Of a stretch of 42,961 nt of DNA, positions 34,127-42,961 are shown one piece after another. The first letter of the stretch is position 1; the number at the start of each line of letters is the position of its first letter. The stretch is from Clostridia bacterium (GTDB taxonomy: Bacteria; Bacillota; Clostridia; Christensenellales; CAG-138): contig JAEDCW010000006.1 of NCBI GenBank assembly GCA_016293975.1, positions 1-42,961 on the forward strand. Reading direction: 5' to 3'. The position numbers and the translations under genes are program-made. The notes under the pieces are model-generated. The model saw only the letters and a program-made list of their open reading frames with translations. It did not search any database and had not been told where the DNA came from.

Positions 34127-34663
34127 ATGTTAGAGCAGAATATTTTTGCAGGTTTCGGCGGTCAGGGTGTTCTCCTGATTGGTAAGCTTCTTGCTGAAGC
34201 AGGTATGTTTGAAGGTCGTGAGGTCACTTGGCTTCCCTCCTACGGTCCTGAAATGCGTGGCGGTACTGCCAACTGTTCTGTTGTAGTATCCGACCAGCCC
34301 GTAGCCTCCCCCATCGTCACAAGCGCTTCGGCTGTAGTTGCAATGAATGAGCCGTCACTCGACAAGTTCGAGGATGCTGTACTTCCCGGCGGCAAGCTGT
34401 TTATCAACAGCTCAATTATTGCTAAGAAGGCCACGAGAACAGACATCGATGTTTACTATGTACCCTGCAACGAAATAGCTGACGAGCTCGGCAATCCCAA
34501 GGTAGCCAACATGGTTATGCTCGGTGCGTATATTGAGAAGACTAAGTGCGTAGGCTTTGAATCCGTTCTCGATGCACTACTTGAAACATTGGGCGAAAGA
34601 AAAGCTCACCTCATTCCCTTGAACAGAGAGGCTCTCAACAGGGGCGCAGCGTCAATCAGATAA
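34127..34663 (+). CDS. 2-oxoacid:ferredoxin oxidoreductase gamma subunit
   Basis: This is the 178-residue subunit with the standard opening NIFAGFGGQGVLLIGKLLA, followed by SYGPEMRGGTANC and GGKLFINSS. In the four-subunit enzymes it completes the CoA- and electron-transfer core. The ATG at 34127 has GGAGG ten bases upstream; a nearer in-frame TTG at 34118 lies too close to it. It is the last gene before a strong terminator. Confidence 0.92.
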   Translation: MLEQNIFAGFGGQGVLLIGKLLAEAGMFEGREVTWLPSYGPEMRGGTANCSVVVSDQPVASPIVTSASAVVAMNEPSLDKFEDAVLPGGKLFINSSIIAKKATRTDIDVYYVPCNEIADELGNPKVANMVMLGAYIEKTKCVGFESVLDALLETLGERKAHLIPLNREALNRGAASIR

Positions 34664-34677
34664 TCGACGTATTTGTG

Positions 34678-34714
34678 AAGGCTGCCGGGAACGGTGGCCT
34701 TTTTTGTTTTTTTT
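34678..34714 (+). terminator. Strong intrinsic terminator of the oxidoreductase operon
   Basis: A 10-bp stem AAGGCTGCCG/CGGTGGCCTT (two wobbles), tetraloop GGAA, is followed by T6-G-T8. Confidence 0.9.
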
Positions 34715-34784
34715 GGCATATCATGTGCGTAATATGGGTACAGTCTGATTATATTATGTAGATGCATAGTTTAGTCGATTATGA

Positions 34785-34790
34785 TATAAT
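34785..34790 (+). promoter_or_regulatory. Likely -10 element for the lipoprotein gene
   Basis: A TATAAT at 34785-34790 sits 27 bases before the ATG. No matching -35 is clear, so sigma specificity is open; activation by another factor is possible. Confidence 0.4.
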
Positions 34791-34817
34791 TGGTGAAATC
34801 AGTAATAGGAGCTAAAG

Positions 34818-35780
34818 ATGAAGCGTTTTAATATAGCGTGTATTTTAATACTAATAGTAAGCTTAATGCTTACCGCATGTTCACCGGGAAAACCGAATGA
34901 TCTCGATGAATTGCAGAATATAGGCTCAGGCTTAATAATGTCGGCAGATGAGCTTCTCCGTTTCTTTGAGAGCGGTGAAGAGGCAGAATGTGAACTCGGT
35001 GCAAATATCAACCTTGGAGATGAGATGCTTACTATTTCGCAAGGTGATAGGAATTCTCTCGTAATCATCGGGAACGGACACACAATCACAAGCGATGCGG
35101 AGTGTCTCGTAAGACTTGACGACGGATGCTCGATCTCGCTAATCGACATCAATCTCATCTCCGGCCACGACTGTATTGGTGGTCTTGGAGATATTAGCGT
35201 ATACGGTGAAAAGCTTTCCATAAACACCGTTGCAAACGGCATCAGAGCAGCAGGTAGCGTTACTGTCTTACCTCAAAGCGATATAAAAATAATATCGTCT
35301 AACGGCTACAGCATAGTAGGCCACTCAATAATTCTGGGCGAAAAGTCCATCGTTGAAGCGATAAGTGAAAACGCACTTCATGCTATTTGTGCAGAAAAGA
35401 CCGATTTAACAATCGATGTGGGTGCAAGACTCTCCGCATCCGGCTCATCGTATAGCGTACTGTATACCGAAGAGGTGCTTTATATGAATGATGGAGCGAC
35501 TCTTTCCGTATCCAATGCCGGAATCTATCACGGTGCGGAAATAGGTAAACTCAAGGTCGATGGCGTTGTAACAATAAATGCATCAGGTGGCGACCAAGGT
35601 GTCGGCGTATTCATTTTTGAATTGCGAGAAAACATTTATCTGCTAGGTTCATGCACCCCACAGTATAGATTCGACCTCGGCAGAGGCTCGCTGAACTTCG
35701 TTGAGAGTGCCGATGATATACCCAAACCAACGCCGAAACCTGCCATAGGACCAACCACAAACCCCACTACAAACCCATAA
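34818..35780 (+). CDS. Unrecognised lipoprotein with repetitive beta-helix-like body
   Basis: The 320-residue protein has a lipoprotein signal: basic MKRFN, a hydrophobic stretch, and lipobox LTAC (cysteine 21). The mature part shows short repeated strands, many of the form I-x-G/N-G-x-x-I, typical of right-handed beta-helix folds, but no known enzyme motif. The end (KPTPKPAIGPTTNPTTNP) is a Pro/Thr-rich stalk, such as links proteins to the cell surface. AGGAG precedes the ATG. The downstream gene begins 12 bases after the stop in the same frame. I do not recognise the family. Confidence 0.75.
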   Translation: MKRFNIACILILIVSLMLTACSPGKPNDLDELQNIGSGLIMSADELLRFFESGEEAECELGANINLGDEMLTISQGDRNSLVIIGNGHTITSDAECLVRLDDGCSISLIDINLISGHDCIGGLGDISVYGEKLSINTVANGIRAAGSVTVLPQSDIKIISSNGYSIVGHSIILGEKSIVEAISENALHAICAEKTDLTIDVGARLSASGSSYSVLYTEEVLYMNDGATLSVSNAGIYHGAEIGKLKVDGVVTINASGGDQGVGVFIFELRENIYLLGSCTPQYRFDLGRGSLNFVESADDIPKPTPKPAIGPTTNPTTNP

Positions 35781-35792
35781 TACCATTATGAT

Positions 35793-36389
35793 ATGAGACT
35801 TAACGCAAAGCAAACCGACGTTAAATTTGTTGGTAAAAGAAAGCACAGGATATCTAACAGCGGACCTGTAGCCAGGTTCGGAGTTGTCGTGCGCGATCGC
35901 GGCGCAAGAATGCACAGATTTAAAAGAAGCGGTCTTGCAGCAGTAAAGTTAATCGAGGATGCCCCACGATTTTCAAGGTATGCATCTAAGAAGCAGATTG
36001 CCAGGCGTACTATGCAGACAGCAAGGTTAGGACGCTTTCCGTCGATTACCGAGATATCGCCCGAACGAACTACTTCTGCAACAGCCGATCTCAATAGATT
36101 CAGCTCTATAAGTGCAGATGTAGATTCGGCACGCAGCGTTTCCTCAATTCCGCGCATATCAAAATATGTGCCACCCGTCGCAGCAACACCGCCCGCGCCC
36201 AAAATTGCACGCCCTTCACGATTCTCCGAAACATCTGTACGCTTTGGCAATAGGAATGTGTATGTGACTAAAAAGAAGATAGATGTCCCACTAAAAAGAA
36301 TAGGTCTATACGCCTTGCTCTTGATTGCGCTTGTGGCGGTCGTCTATGTAGCCTATTGGCTCATCACAGGAGACCCGACTATTTCTTAA
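35793..36389 (+). CDS. Unrecognised very basic protein with a C-terminal membrane anchor and Arg-Phe repeats
   Basis: The protein has 198 residues. The first 165 are rich in Arg, Lys and Ser, low in hydrophobic clusters, and probably disordered. A motif R-F/I followed by S, P, G or K recurs at about residues 28, 42, 59, 81, 102, 121, 143 and 150. One transmembrane helix (about 169-191, GLYALLLIALVAVVYVAYW) and an eight-residue tail follow, so it resembles a tail-anchored protein with the basic domain in the cytosol. The ATG at 35793 has no ribosome site; translation likely depends on the lipoprotein gene just upstream, which is in the same frame. An opposing frame exists on the minus strand, but this one has the more protein-like composition. 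Function unknown. Confidence 0.55.
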   Translation: MRLNAKQTDVKFVGKRKHRISNSGPVARFGVVVRDRGARMHRFKRSGLAAVKLIEDAPRFSRYASKKQIARRTMQTARLGRFPSITEISPERTTSATADLNRFSSISADVDSARSVSSIPRISKYVPPVAATPPAPKIARPSRFSETSVRFGNRNVYVTKKKIDVPLKRIGLYALLLIALVAVVYVAYWLITGDPTIS

Positions 36390-38650
36390 AACATATCGTT
36401 GGGGTTAATCTCCGGCATCATTGCAAACTCTCCCCTATTATCTTTGTGATATGCGTATATCGCCTTGATAATCGTAGGGAGATTTTTTGTGCGCGCAAAT
36501 CTCAGCAACACCTGATACCTGTACAGATTATGTTTACGCTTGACCGGCGCAGGTGCCGCATCTACCATCAGCAACTCTCCTTTATTCGCGTTCTGTCGAT
36601 CGAGGGTTCCATTTATAGCTTCCGTTATGCCTTTTGCATACCTCTCAGACTCAATGAATAACTCACCCTCGGAGTCGCCCATAAACAATACGCGCACAAA
36701 CAGAGAGTAAGGAGGAAACAGTGACCTTCTTCTCTGCGCAATCTCATACTCATAGAAGCCCTTAAAGTCATGCATTGATGCAAACCGTATGACCTCGTTT
36801 TCGGGTGTAAATGTCTGTACGATTACCTTGCCTTGCTTTTCTTTTCTTCCCGCACGTCCTGCCACCTGAGTTAGCAGCTGGAAAGTTCTCTCAGAGCTCC
36901 TAAAATCGGGTATGTGCAACATCGAGTCCGCAGCTACAACGCCAACAAGCGTCACATTAGGTATATCCAATCCCTTTGCAATCATCTGCGTCCCAACAAG
37001 CACCTGCGCCTGCTTTTCCTCGAATTGCCTCAGTATCTTCGCATGAGACCCCTTTGTGGATGTCGTATCCATATCCATTCTCAGAATCCTACAATCGGGA
37101 ATCAATTCTTTTAGTTGCTCCTCCACTTGCTGTGTGCCTATGCCGAAATACTTTATGTATGGTGCTCCGCATTGAGGGCACTTTGTCGGCAGTTTTTTTG
37201 TACTTCCGCAATAATGGCACTTCAGGACATCACCGACGCTGTGATAAGTCATCGATACGTCGCAACTATCGCATTCAAACACATATCCGCAGGCTCTGCA
37301 AGACACAAATGTAGAGTATCCTCTCCTGTTTATAAAGAGAATCGCCTGCTCGTCTCTGTCGATACACTCAGTAAGGGATTGTTTTAAAGCGTGTGAGAAT
37401 ACGCCGGTATTGCCCGCCATGAATTCCTCCCTCATATCGACTACTTCTACCAATGGCATGGGTATATTGCTTATGCGGTCGTTCATCTCAATTAGACAAT
37501 AAATATTTCGTCTTGCCTTGAGGTAATCCGTTAGTGACGGCGTCGCGCTTCCAAGTACTAAGGCTGCACCCGAAAGCTTGCATCGCCTAATCGCTATATC
37601 TATTGCGTTATACCTCGGTAAACTCTCTGATTGATATGAAGGCTCGTGCTCCTCGTCTATAACTATTAGTCTGATATTTGACAATGGTGCAAAAACTGCG
37701 CTCCTTGCCCCTATAACTACCTTGACCATGCCCAATCTTATCCTGCGCCATTCGTCAAAACGCTCTCCAGGACTTAACCTACTGTGAAGTACCGCAATTC
37801 TATCTCCGAACCTGCTTCTAAATCTATTGACCGTCTGCGGAGTGAGCGAAATCTCCGGGACTAGCATGATTGCCGTTCCATCCTGCTCAATTGCGTACGC
37901 TATAGAGCGCATATAGACTTCTGTCTTACCACTTCCGGTAACCCCATGGAGAAGGAACATGCCCGACCTATTGTCTATGCCATCGCAAATCTTCTCATAC
38001 GCATTCACCTGTTGCTCGGTGAGCTCGGGCTGTTTGGATTCCCGAATTCCCTCATCAAAAGGCGATCTGAATTTCTCTCGCCCCTCTTCGACCAGTATGC
38101 CTTTGTCAATAAGCGCTTTAACTGCAGGTGCCGCGCCGGTCACACAAGCGGAAAGCTCCTGTATGGACATCGATTTTCCGTGGCGAATCAACAGCTCAAA
38201 AATTTGCCCCTGCGTCTTAGATCTGTATGTCCCGTCCTTCTTTTTGAGCAACTCTTCTGCCTTGCTTATTTCCAATCCGGGTGAAATGGAGATTTGACGA
38301 ATGACTTTTTCTTTGACGCGACCGCCTCTAAGCTGTGCAGGTATCATCAACCTTAATGCATCGACATAGAGACACCTATAAACGCCGGTTATCCACTCCG
38401 CAAGCTTTAGTTGGTCTTCAAGCATCACCGTATACGGCTCAAGCGCCTTGATTATCGTCTTAACTTGAGTCAAGGAATCAGGGCACTCATCCGAAACCGA
38501 TACTACAAAACCCTCGGTTTTTCTGTTCGTCGTACCAAAAGGAACGAGCACGCGATGTCCTGGTTCTATGCTCATTCCGTCGGGTATTTTATAGCAAAAT
38601 GTTCTGTCTACATTTGCGTTCTCTATGTCAACAATAACGCTCGCGTACAT
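36386..38650 (-). CDS. priA: Primosomal protein N' (replication restart helicase PriA)
   Basis: PriA binds stalled forks and reloads the replicative helicase. The 754 residues contain the N-terminal DNA-binding domain, then the helicase core with Walker A GVTGSGKTE (about 235-243), DEEH, GSATPSL and VGTQMIAKGLD. The zinc region has four CxxC pairs (CRAC, CDSC, CHYC, CPQC). The opening MYASVIVDIENANVDRTFCY matches the family. The ATG at 38650 has no ribosome site, so translation probably couples to rpoZ, 37 bases upstream. Its 3' end overlaps the basic protein gene, tail to tail. Confidence 0.96.
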   Translation of the reverse strand: MYASVIVDIENANVDRTFCYKIPDGMSIEPGHRVLVPFGTTNRKTEGFVVSVSDECPDSLTQVKTIIKALEPYTVMLEDQLKLAEWITGVYRCLYVDALRLMIPAQLRGGRVKEKVIRQISISPGLEISKAEELLKKKDGTYRSKTQGQIFELLIRHGKSMSIQELSACVTGAAPAVKALIDKGILVEEGREKFRSPFDEGIRESKQPELTEQQVNAYEKICDGIDNRSGMFLLHGVTGSGKTEVYMRSIAYAIEQDGTAIMLVPEISLTPQTVNRFRSRFGDRIAVLHSRLSPGERFDEWRRIRLGMVKVVIGARSAVFAPLSNIRLIVIDEEHEPSYQSESLPRYNAIDIAIRRCKLSGAALVLGSATPSLTDYLKARRNIYCLIEMNDRISNIPMPLVEVVDMREEFMAGNTGVFSHALKQSLTECIDRDEQAILFINRRGYSTFVSCRACGYVFECDSCDVSMTYHSVGDVLKCHYCGSTKKLPTKCPQCGAPYIKYFGIGTQQVEEQLKELIPDCRILRMDMDTTSTKGSHAKILRQFEEKQAQVLVGTQMIAKGLDIPNVTLVGVVAADSMLHIPDFRSSERTFQLLTQVAGRAGRKEKQGKVIVQTFTPENEVIRFASMHDFKGFYEYEIAQRRRSLFPPYSLFVRVLFMGDSEGELFIESERYAKGITEAINGTLDRQNANKGELLMVDAAPAPVKRKHNLYRYQVLLRFARTKNLPTIIKAIYAYHKDNRGEFAMMPEINPNDMF

Positions 38651-38687
38651 CTAAAAAGCGCAAGGTTCATGCCTTACGCTGTAAAAC

Positions 38688-38897
38688 TCAGATTGAGCCA
38701 CTATTCTCACTCGTATTATTCGCGATGTGTAATTTATGGCTGTAAAGTTCGTTGACTGCCTTGGTTACTGATTTTTCATTTCCCTGCAGTGCCTGGGCTT
38801 CCAAAAGCTGTCTTGCACGCTTTGCCACAACAGTAACAAGCGAATAACGACAGCCGACTTCATTAACCAGTTTGTCTATTGGCGGTTGATTAATCAT
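38688..38897 (-). CDS. rpoZ: DNA-directed RNA polymerase omega subunit
   Basis: Omega helps assemble RNA polymerase by holding beta-prime. The 69 residues include INQPPIDKLVNEVGCRYSLV and AKRARQLLE, the conserved omega core; the C-terminal end is short and polar. GAGGAG lies ten bases before the ATG, inside the end of gmk, and the genes overlap by eight bases. Confidence 0.92.
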   Translation of the reverse strand: MINQPPIDKLVNEVGCRYSLVTVVAKRARQLLEAQALQGNEKSVTKAVNELYSHKLHIANNTSENSGSI

Positions 38898-39522
38898 TGC
38901 TCTTTAACTCCTCATCATAGTATTGAATCAAATCATTATTGCGGGATACCTTGCTTTTCTCGGCTTCTGCGATACTACATACCGCTTTGACCGCTCTATC
39001 AATTATATCATTAACAACGACATAATCATACTTCCGAATATACTGCATTTCCTCAAATGCTTCACGATATCTTCTATCGATAGCGCTTTCATTCTCAGTT
39101 CCACGCCCATAGAGTCGTGACTTAATGTCACTCATTGTAGGTGGGGCAATAAATATAGTTACCGCTTCGGGATATGCTTTTTTAACCTTCATGGCGCCGT
39201 TTACATCGATTTCAAGTACGATGTCGCGTCCCTGTGCAAGCTTTTCCTCTACAAACGCCCTCGGTGTACCGTAGAAGTTCATGCCAAACACCTGCATATA
39301 CTCAAGAAACTCGTCGTTGTCAATCATTCTCTTAAACTCCTCCTGAGTCTTGAAGAAATAATTAACGCCTTCTATTTCCTGAGGACGCCGTGCCCTTGTT
39401 GTCGCCGATACCGATAGCTCGGCATTCGTATTGCGGCTCAAGAACTCTTTTGTAACTGTTCCCTTGCCTACCCCTGAAGGACCTGATATAACGATAAGCA
39501 GTCCCTGTCTCGTTGTGTTCAT
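38890..39522 (-). CDS. gmk: Guanylate kinase
   Basis: Gmk phosphorylates GMP to GDP. From the chosen start it has 210 residues, with P-loop SGPSGVGKGTV near residues 13-23, the GMP-binding RxxRxxE region (ATTRARRPQEIEGVNYFF) and the lid domain with GRGTENE. The start at ATG 39522 (MNTTRQG) is supported by GGGGG about six bases upstream; earlier in-frame starts at 39534 and 39537 overlap the end of yicC and cannot be excluded. It sits between yicC and rpoZ, the usual order. Confidence 0.95.
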   Translation of the reverse strand: MNTTRQGLLIVISGPSGVGKGTVTKEFLSRNTNAELSVSATTRARRPQEIEGVNYFFKTQEEFKRMIDNDEFLEYMQVFGMNFYGTPRAFVEEKLAQGRDIVLEIDVNGAMKVKKAYPEAVTIFIAPPTMSDIKSRLYGRGTENESAIDRRYREAFEEMQYIRKYDYVVVNDIIDRAVKAVCSIAEAEKSKVSRNNDLIQYYDEELKSND

Positions 39523-39533
39523 TCGTACCCCCA

Positions 39534-40418
39534 TCACTCTATGTTCTGTATCTGCTCTCTCATCTTCTCTATTACAGCCTTGCCTGATACAACATGGCCA
39601 GTAATCTGAGCGTCATTAGCCTTGGAACCCATTGTATTGAACTCTCTGTTGAGCTCCTGAATGTAGAAATCGAATTCTCTCCCTATAGGCTTCTCAAGCA
39701 GCAACATATTCCTGAGTTTCTCTATATGACTGGCAGTTCTCACTAATTCTTCGTTTATGCTTGCCCTGTCGGCAAATATCGCAACTTCCATTGCAAGTCT
39801 GCTCTCGTCGACAGCAACGCTGCAATCGCCAAGCAATCCGTTAATACGCTCAGAAAGCCTGTTTGAGTACTCACTTACAACAAGCGGCTCTCTTTCTGCA
39901 ATACGCGATGCGATTTCTTCAATCTGATCGATGCATCCGGAGAATGCCGATTCAAGTCTTGCGCCCTCTTTTTTTCGCGTATCGATTAGCTGAGTCAACG
40001 CCGCATCCAAAGCCTCTACCGCAAGAGATATTATTTCATCTCTGTTCTCTTCTGCCTCAGTTATCGTAGTTACGTCGGGAAGTCTCAACGCCGATGAAGC
40101 GCTGATGTCGTTTGTGATTCCGTACGTCTCTGACAGTTTGTTTGCGGCTTCTATGTAAGCATTGAGCAACGAGTCATCTACGCTCAATGCCCTTGTGTCA
40201 TTGCGCGTATTTAAATAGCTGACGTATATGTCAACATGCCCTCTTGAAAGCCTCTTGCTTATGCATTCTCTCATCGCATCTTCAGCAACAGCGACAACCT
40301 TGGGCATTCGGAAAGACAAGTCCAAGAATCTATGGTTGACACTTTTGATCTCAATGGTAACCTTTCTTCCCTCACGCTCGGCGATTGCTCTGCCGAACCC
40401 TGTCATGCTTGAAATCAT
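39534..40418 (-). CDS. yicC: YicC/YloC family endoribonuclease
   Basis: The family (YicC in E. coli, YloC in Bacillus) has been reported to be endoribonucleolytic. The 294 residues start MISSMTGFGRAIAEREGRKV and have EIKSVNHRFLDLSFRMP, then a long helical middle, and end with REFDFYIQELNREFNTMGSK, the most conserved family segment. GGAGG lies six bases before the ATG. In many Firmicutes remA (DUF370) comes between this gene and gmk; here the genes almost touch. Confidence 0.94.
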   Translation of the reverse strand: MISSMTGFGRAIAEREGRKVTIEIKSVNHRFLDLSFRMPKVVAVAEDAMRECISKRLSRGHVDIYVSYLNTRNDTRALSVDDSLLNAYIEAANKLSETYGITNDISASSALRLPDVTTITEAEENRDEIISLAVEALDAALTQLIDTRKKEGARLESAFSGCIDQIEEIASRIAEREPLVVSEYSNRLSERINGLLGDCSVAVDESRLAMEVAIFADRASINEELVRTASHIEKLRNMLLLEKPIGREFDFYIQELNREFNTMGSKANDAQITGHVVSGKAVIEKMREQIQNIE

Positions 40419-40447
40419 AGGTATCCTCCGTCTAAATTTACCGTAGT

Positions 40448-40475
40448 ATTATATCACTATAAGGAAGATTTGCAA
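40448..40475 (-). promoter_or_regulatory. SigA-type promoter for yicC-gmk-rpoZ-priA
   Basis: On the minus strand TTGCAA (40470-40475) and TATAAT (40448-40453) are 16 bases apart, about 30 bases before yicC. The -35 lies in an imperfect inverted repeat (AAGG.AGAT / ATCT.CCTT, about 40459-40484). Confidence 0.65.
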
Positions 40476-40488
40476 ACATCTACCTTTT

Positions 40489-42961
<2,473 letters not shown>

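Noticed and set aside
35786..36250. Minus-strand open frame opposite the basic protein gene
   Set aside because: It has no membrane or domain pattern and no ribosome site; the plus frame has a clear transmembrane anchor and consistent repeats.
40459..40484. Inverted repeat AAGG.AGAT/ATCT.CCTT as terminator of the ligA unit
   Set aside because: It lacks a T tail and overlaps the yicC -35 element, so termination is unlikely; an operator is possible but unsupported.

Overview
The window reads as chromosomal core DNA from an anaerobic, endospore-forming member of the Clostridia (Bacillota). The evidence is a complete spoIIIA operon (AA to AH) with a SigE-type promoter, a T-box leader on pheST, the chain nusB-xseA-xseB-ispA-dxs-tlyA-nadK-argR-recN, the cdaA-cdaR pair, and a four-subunit 2-oxoacid:ferredoxin oxidoreductase. 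I cannot place it below class from the sequence alone. Almost all genes carry GGAGG-type ribosome binding sites, and many stop and start codons overlap.

Layout. 1-2.4 kb: a truncated amidohydrolase (minus) diverges from folC-folD (plus); folC is split by an out-of-frame deletion. 2.4-13.1 kb (minus): one long housekeeping run, Asp23, AmaP, DUF2273, nusB, a TsaD-like paralogue, xseA, xseB, ispA, dxs, tlyA, nadK, then argR (own promoter) and recN. It covers envelope stress proteins, transcription antitermination, DNA repair, isoprenoid precursors, NADP supply and arginine control. 13.2-18.2 kb (minus): the spoIIIA operon, which builds the channel between mother cell and forespore, preceded by an unrecognised membrane protein. 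SpoIIIAF is only 54 residues, the membrane-anchor half, and SpoIIIAG is also short. 18.3-22.0 kb (minus): pheS-pheT behind a T-box leader. 22.1-23.9 kb (plus): a beta-CASP metallo-beta-lactamase RNase and a tRNA-Pro(GGG) with its own promoter and terminator.

23.9-27.3 kb: a decayed island directly downstream of the tRNA. It holds a von Willebrand A gene and an ADP-ribosylglycohydrolase gene joined head to tail, a membrane-protein gene and a PASTA-like fragment; the three genes are all frameshifted and the fragment is a remnant. 27.3-34.7 kb (plus): cdaA (c-di-AMP synthase), cdaR/YbbR, an FAD-dependent dehydrogenase, a P-loop ATPase, then ferredoxin, alpha (VorB), beta (TPP) and gamma subunits of a 2-oxoacid:ferredoxin oxidoreductase, ending at a strong terminator. 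34.8-36.4 kb (plus): an unrecognised lipoprotein with a beta-helix-like body, followed in the same frame, after one stop codon, by a very basic tail-anchored protein with repeated Arg-Phe motifs. 36.4-43 kb (minus): ligA (cut by the window edge), a PurM/HypE-like protein, then yicC, gmk, rpoZ and priA.

Most of the window is ordinary conserved core. The most unusual parts are the shortened SpoIIIAF/SpoIIIAG, the FolD lacking the canonical catalytic Lys and Gln, the two-gene lipoprotein/basic-protein unit, and the cluster of broken genes. I see no CRISPR array, insertion sequence, prophage or replication origin.
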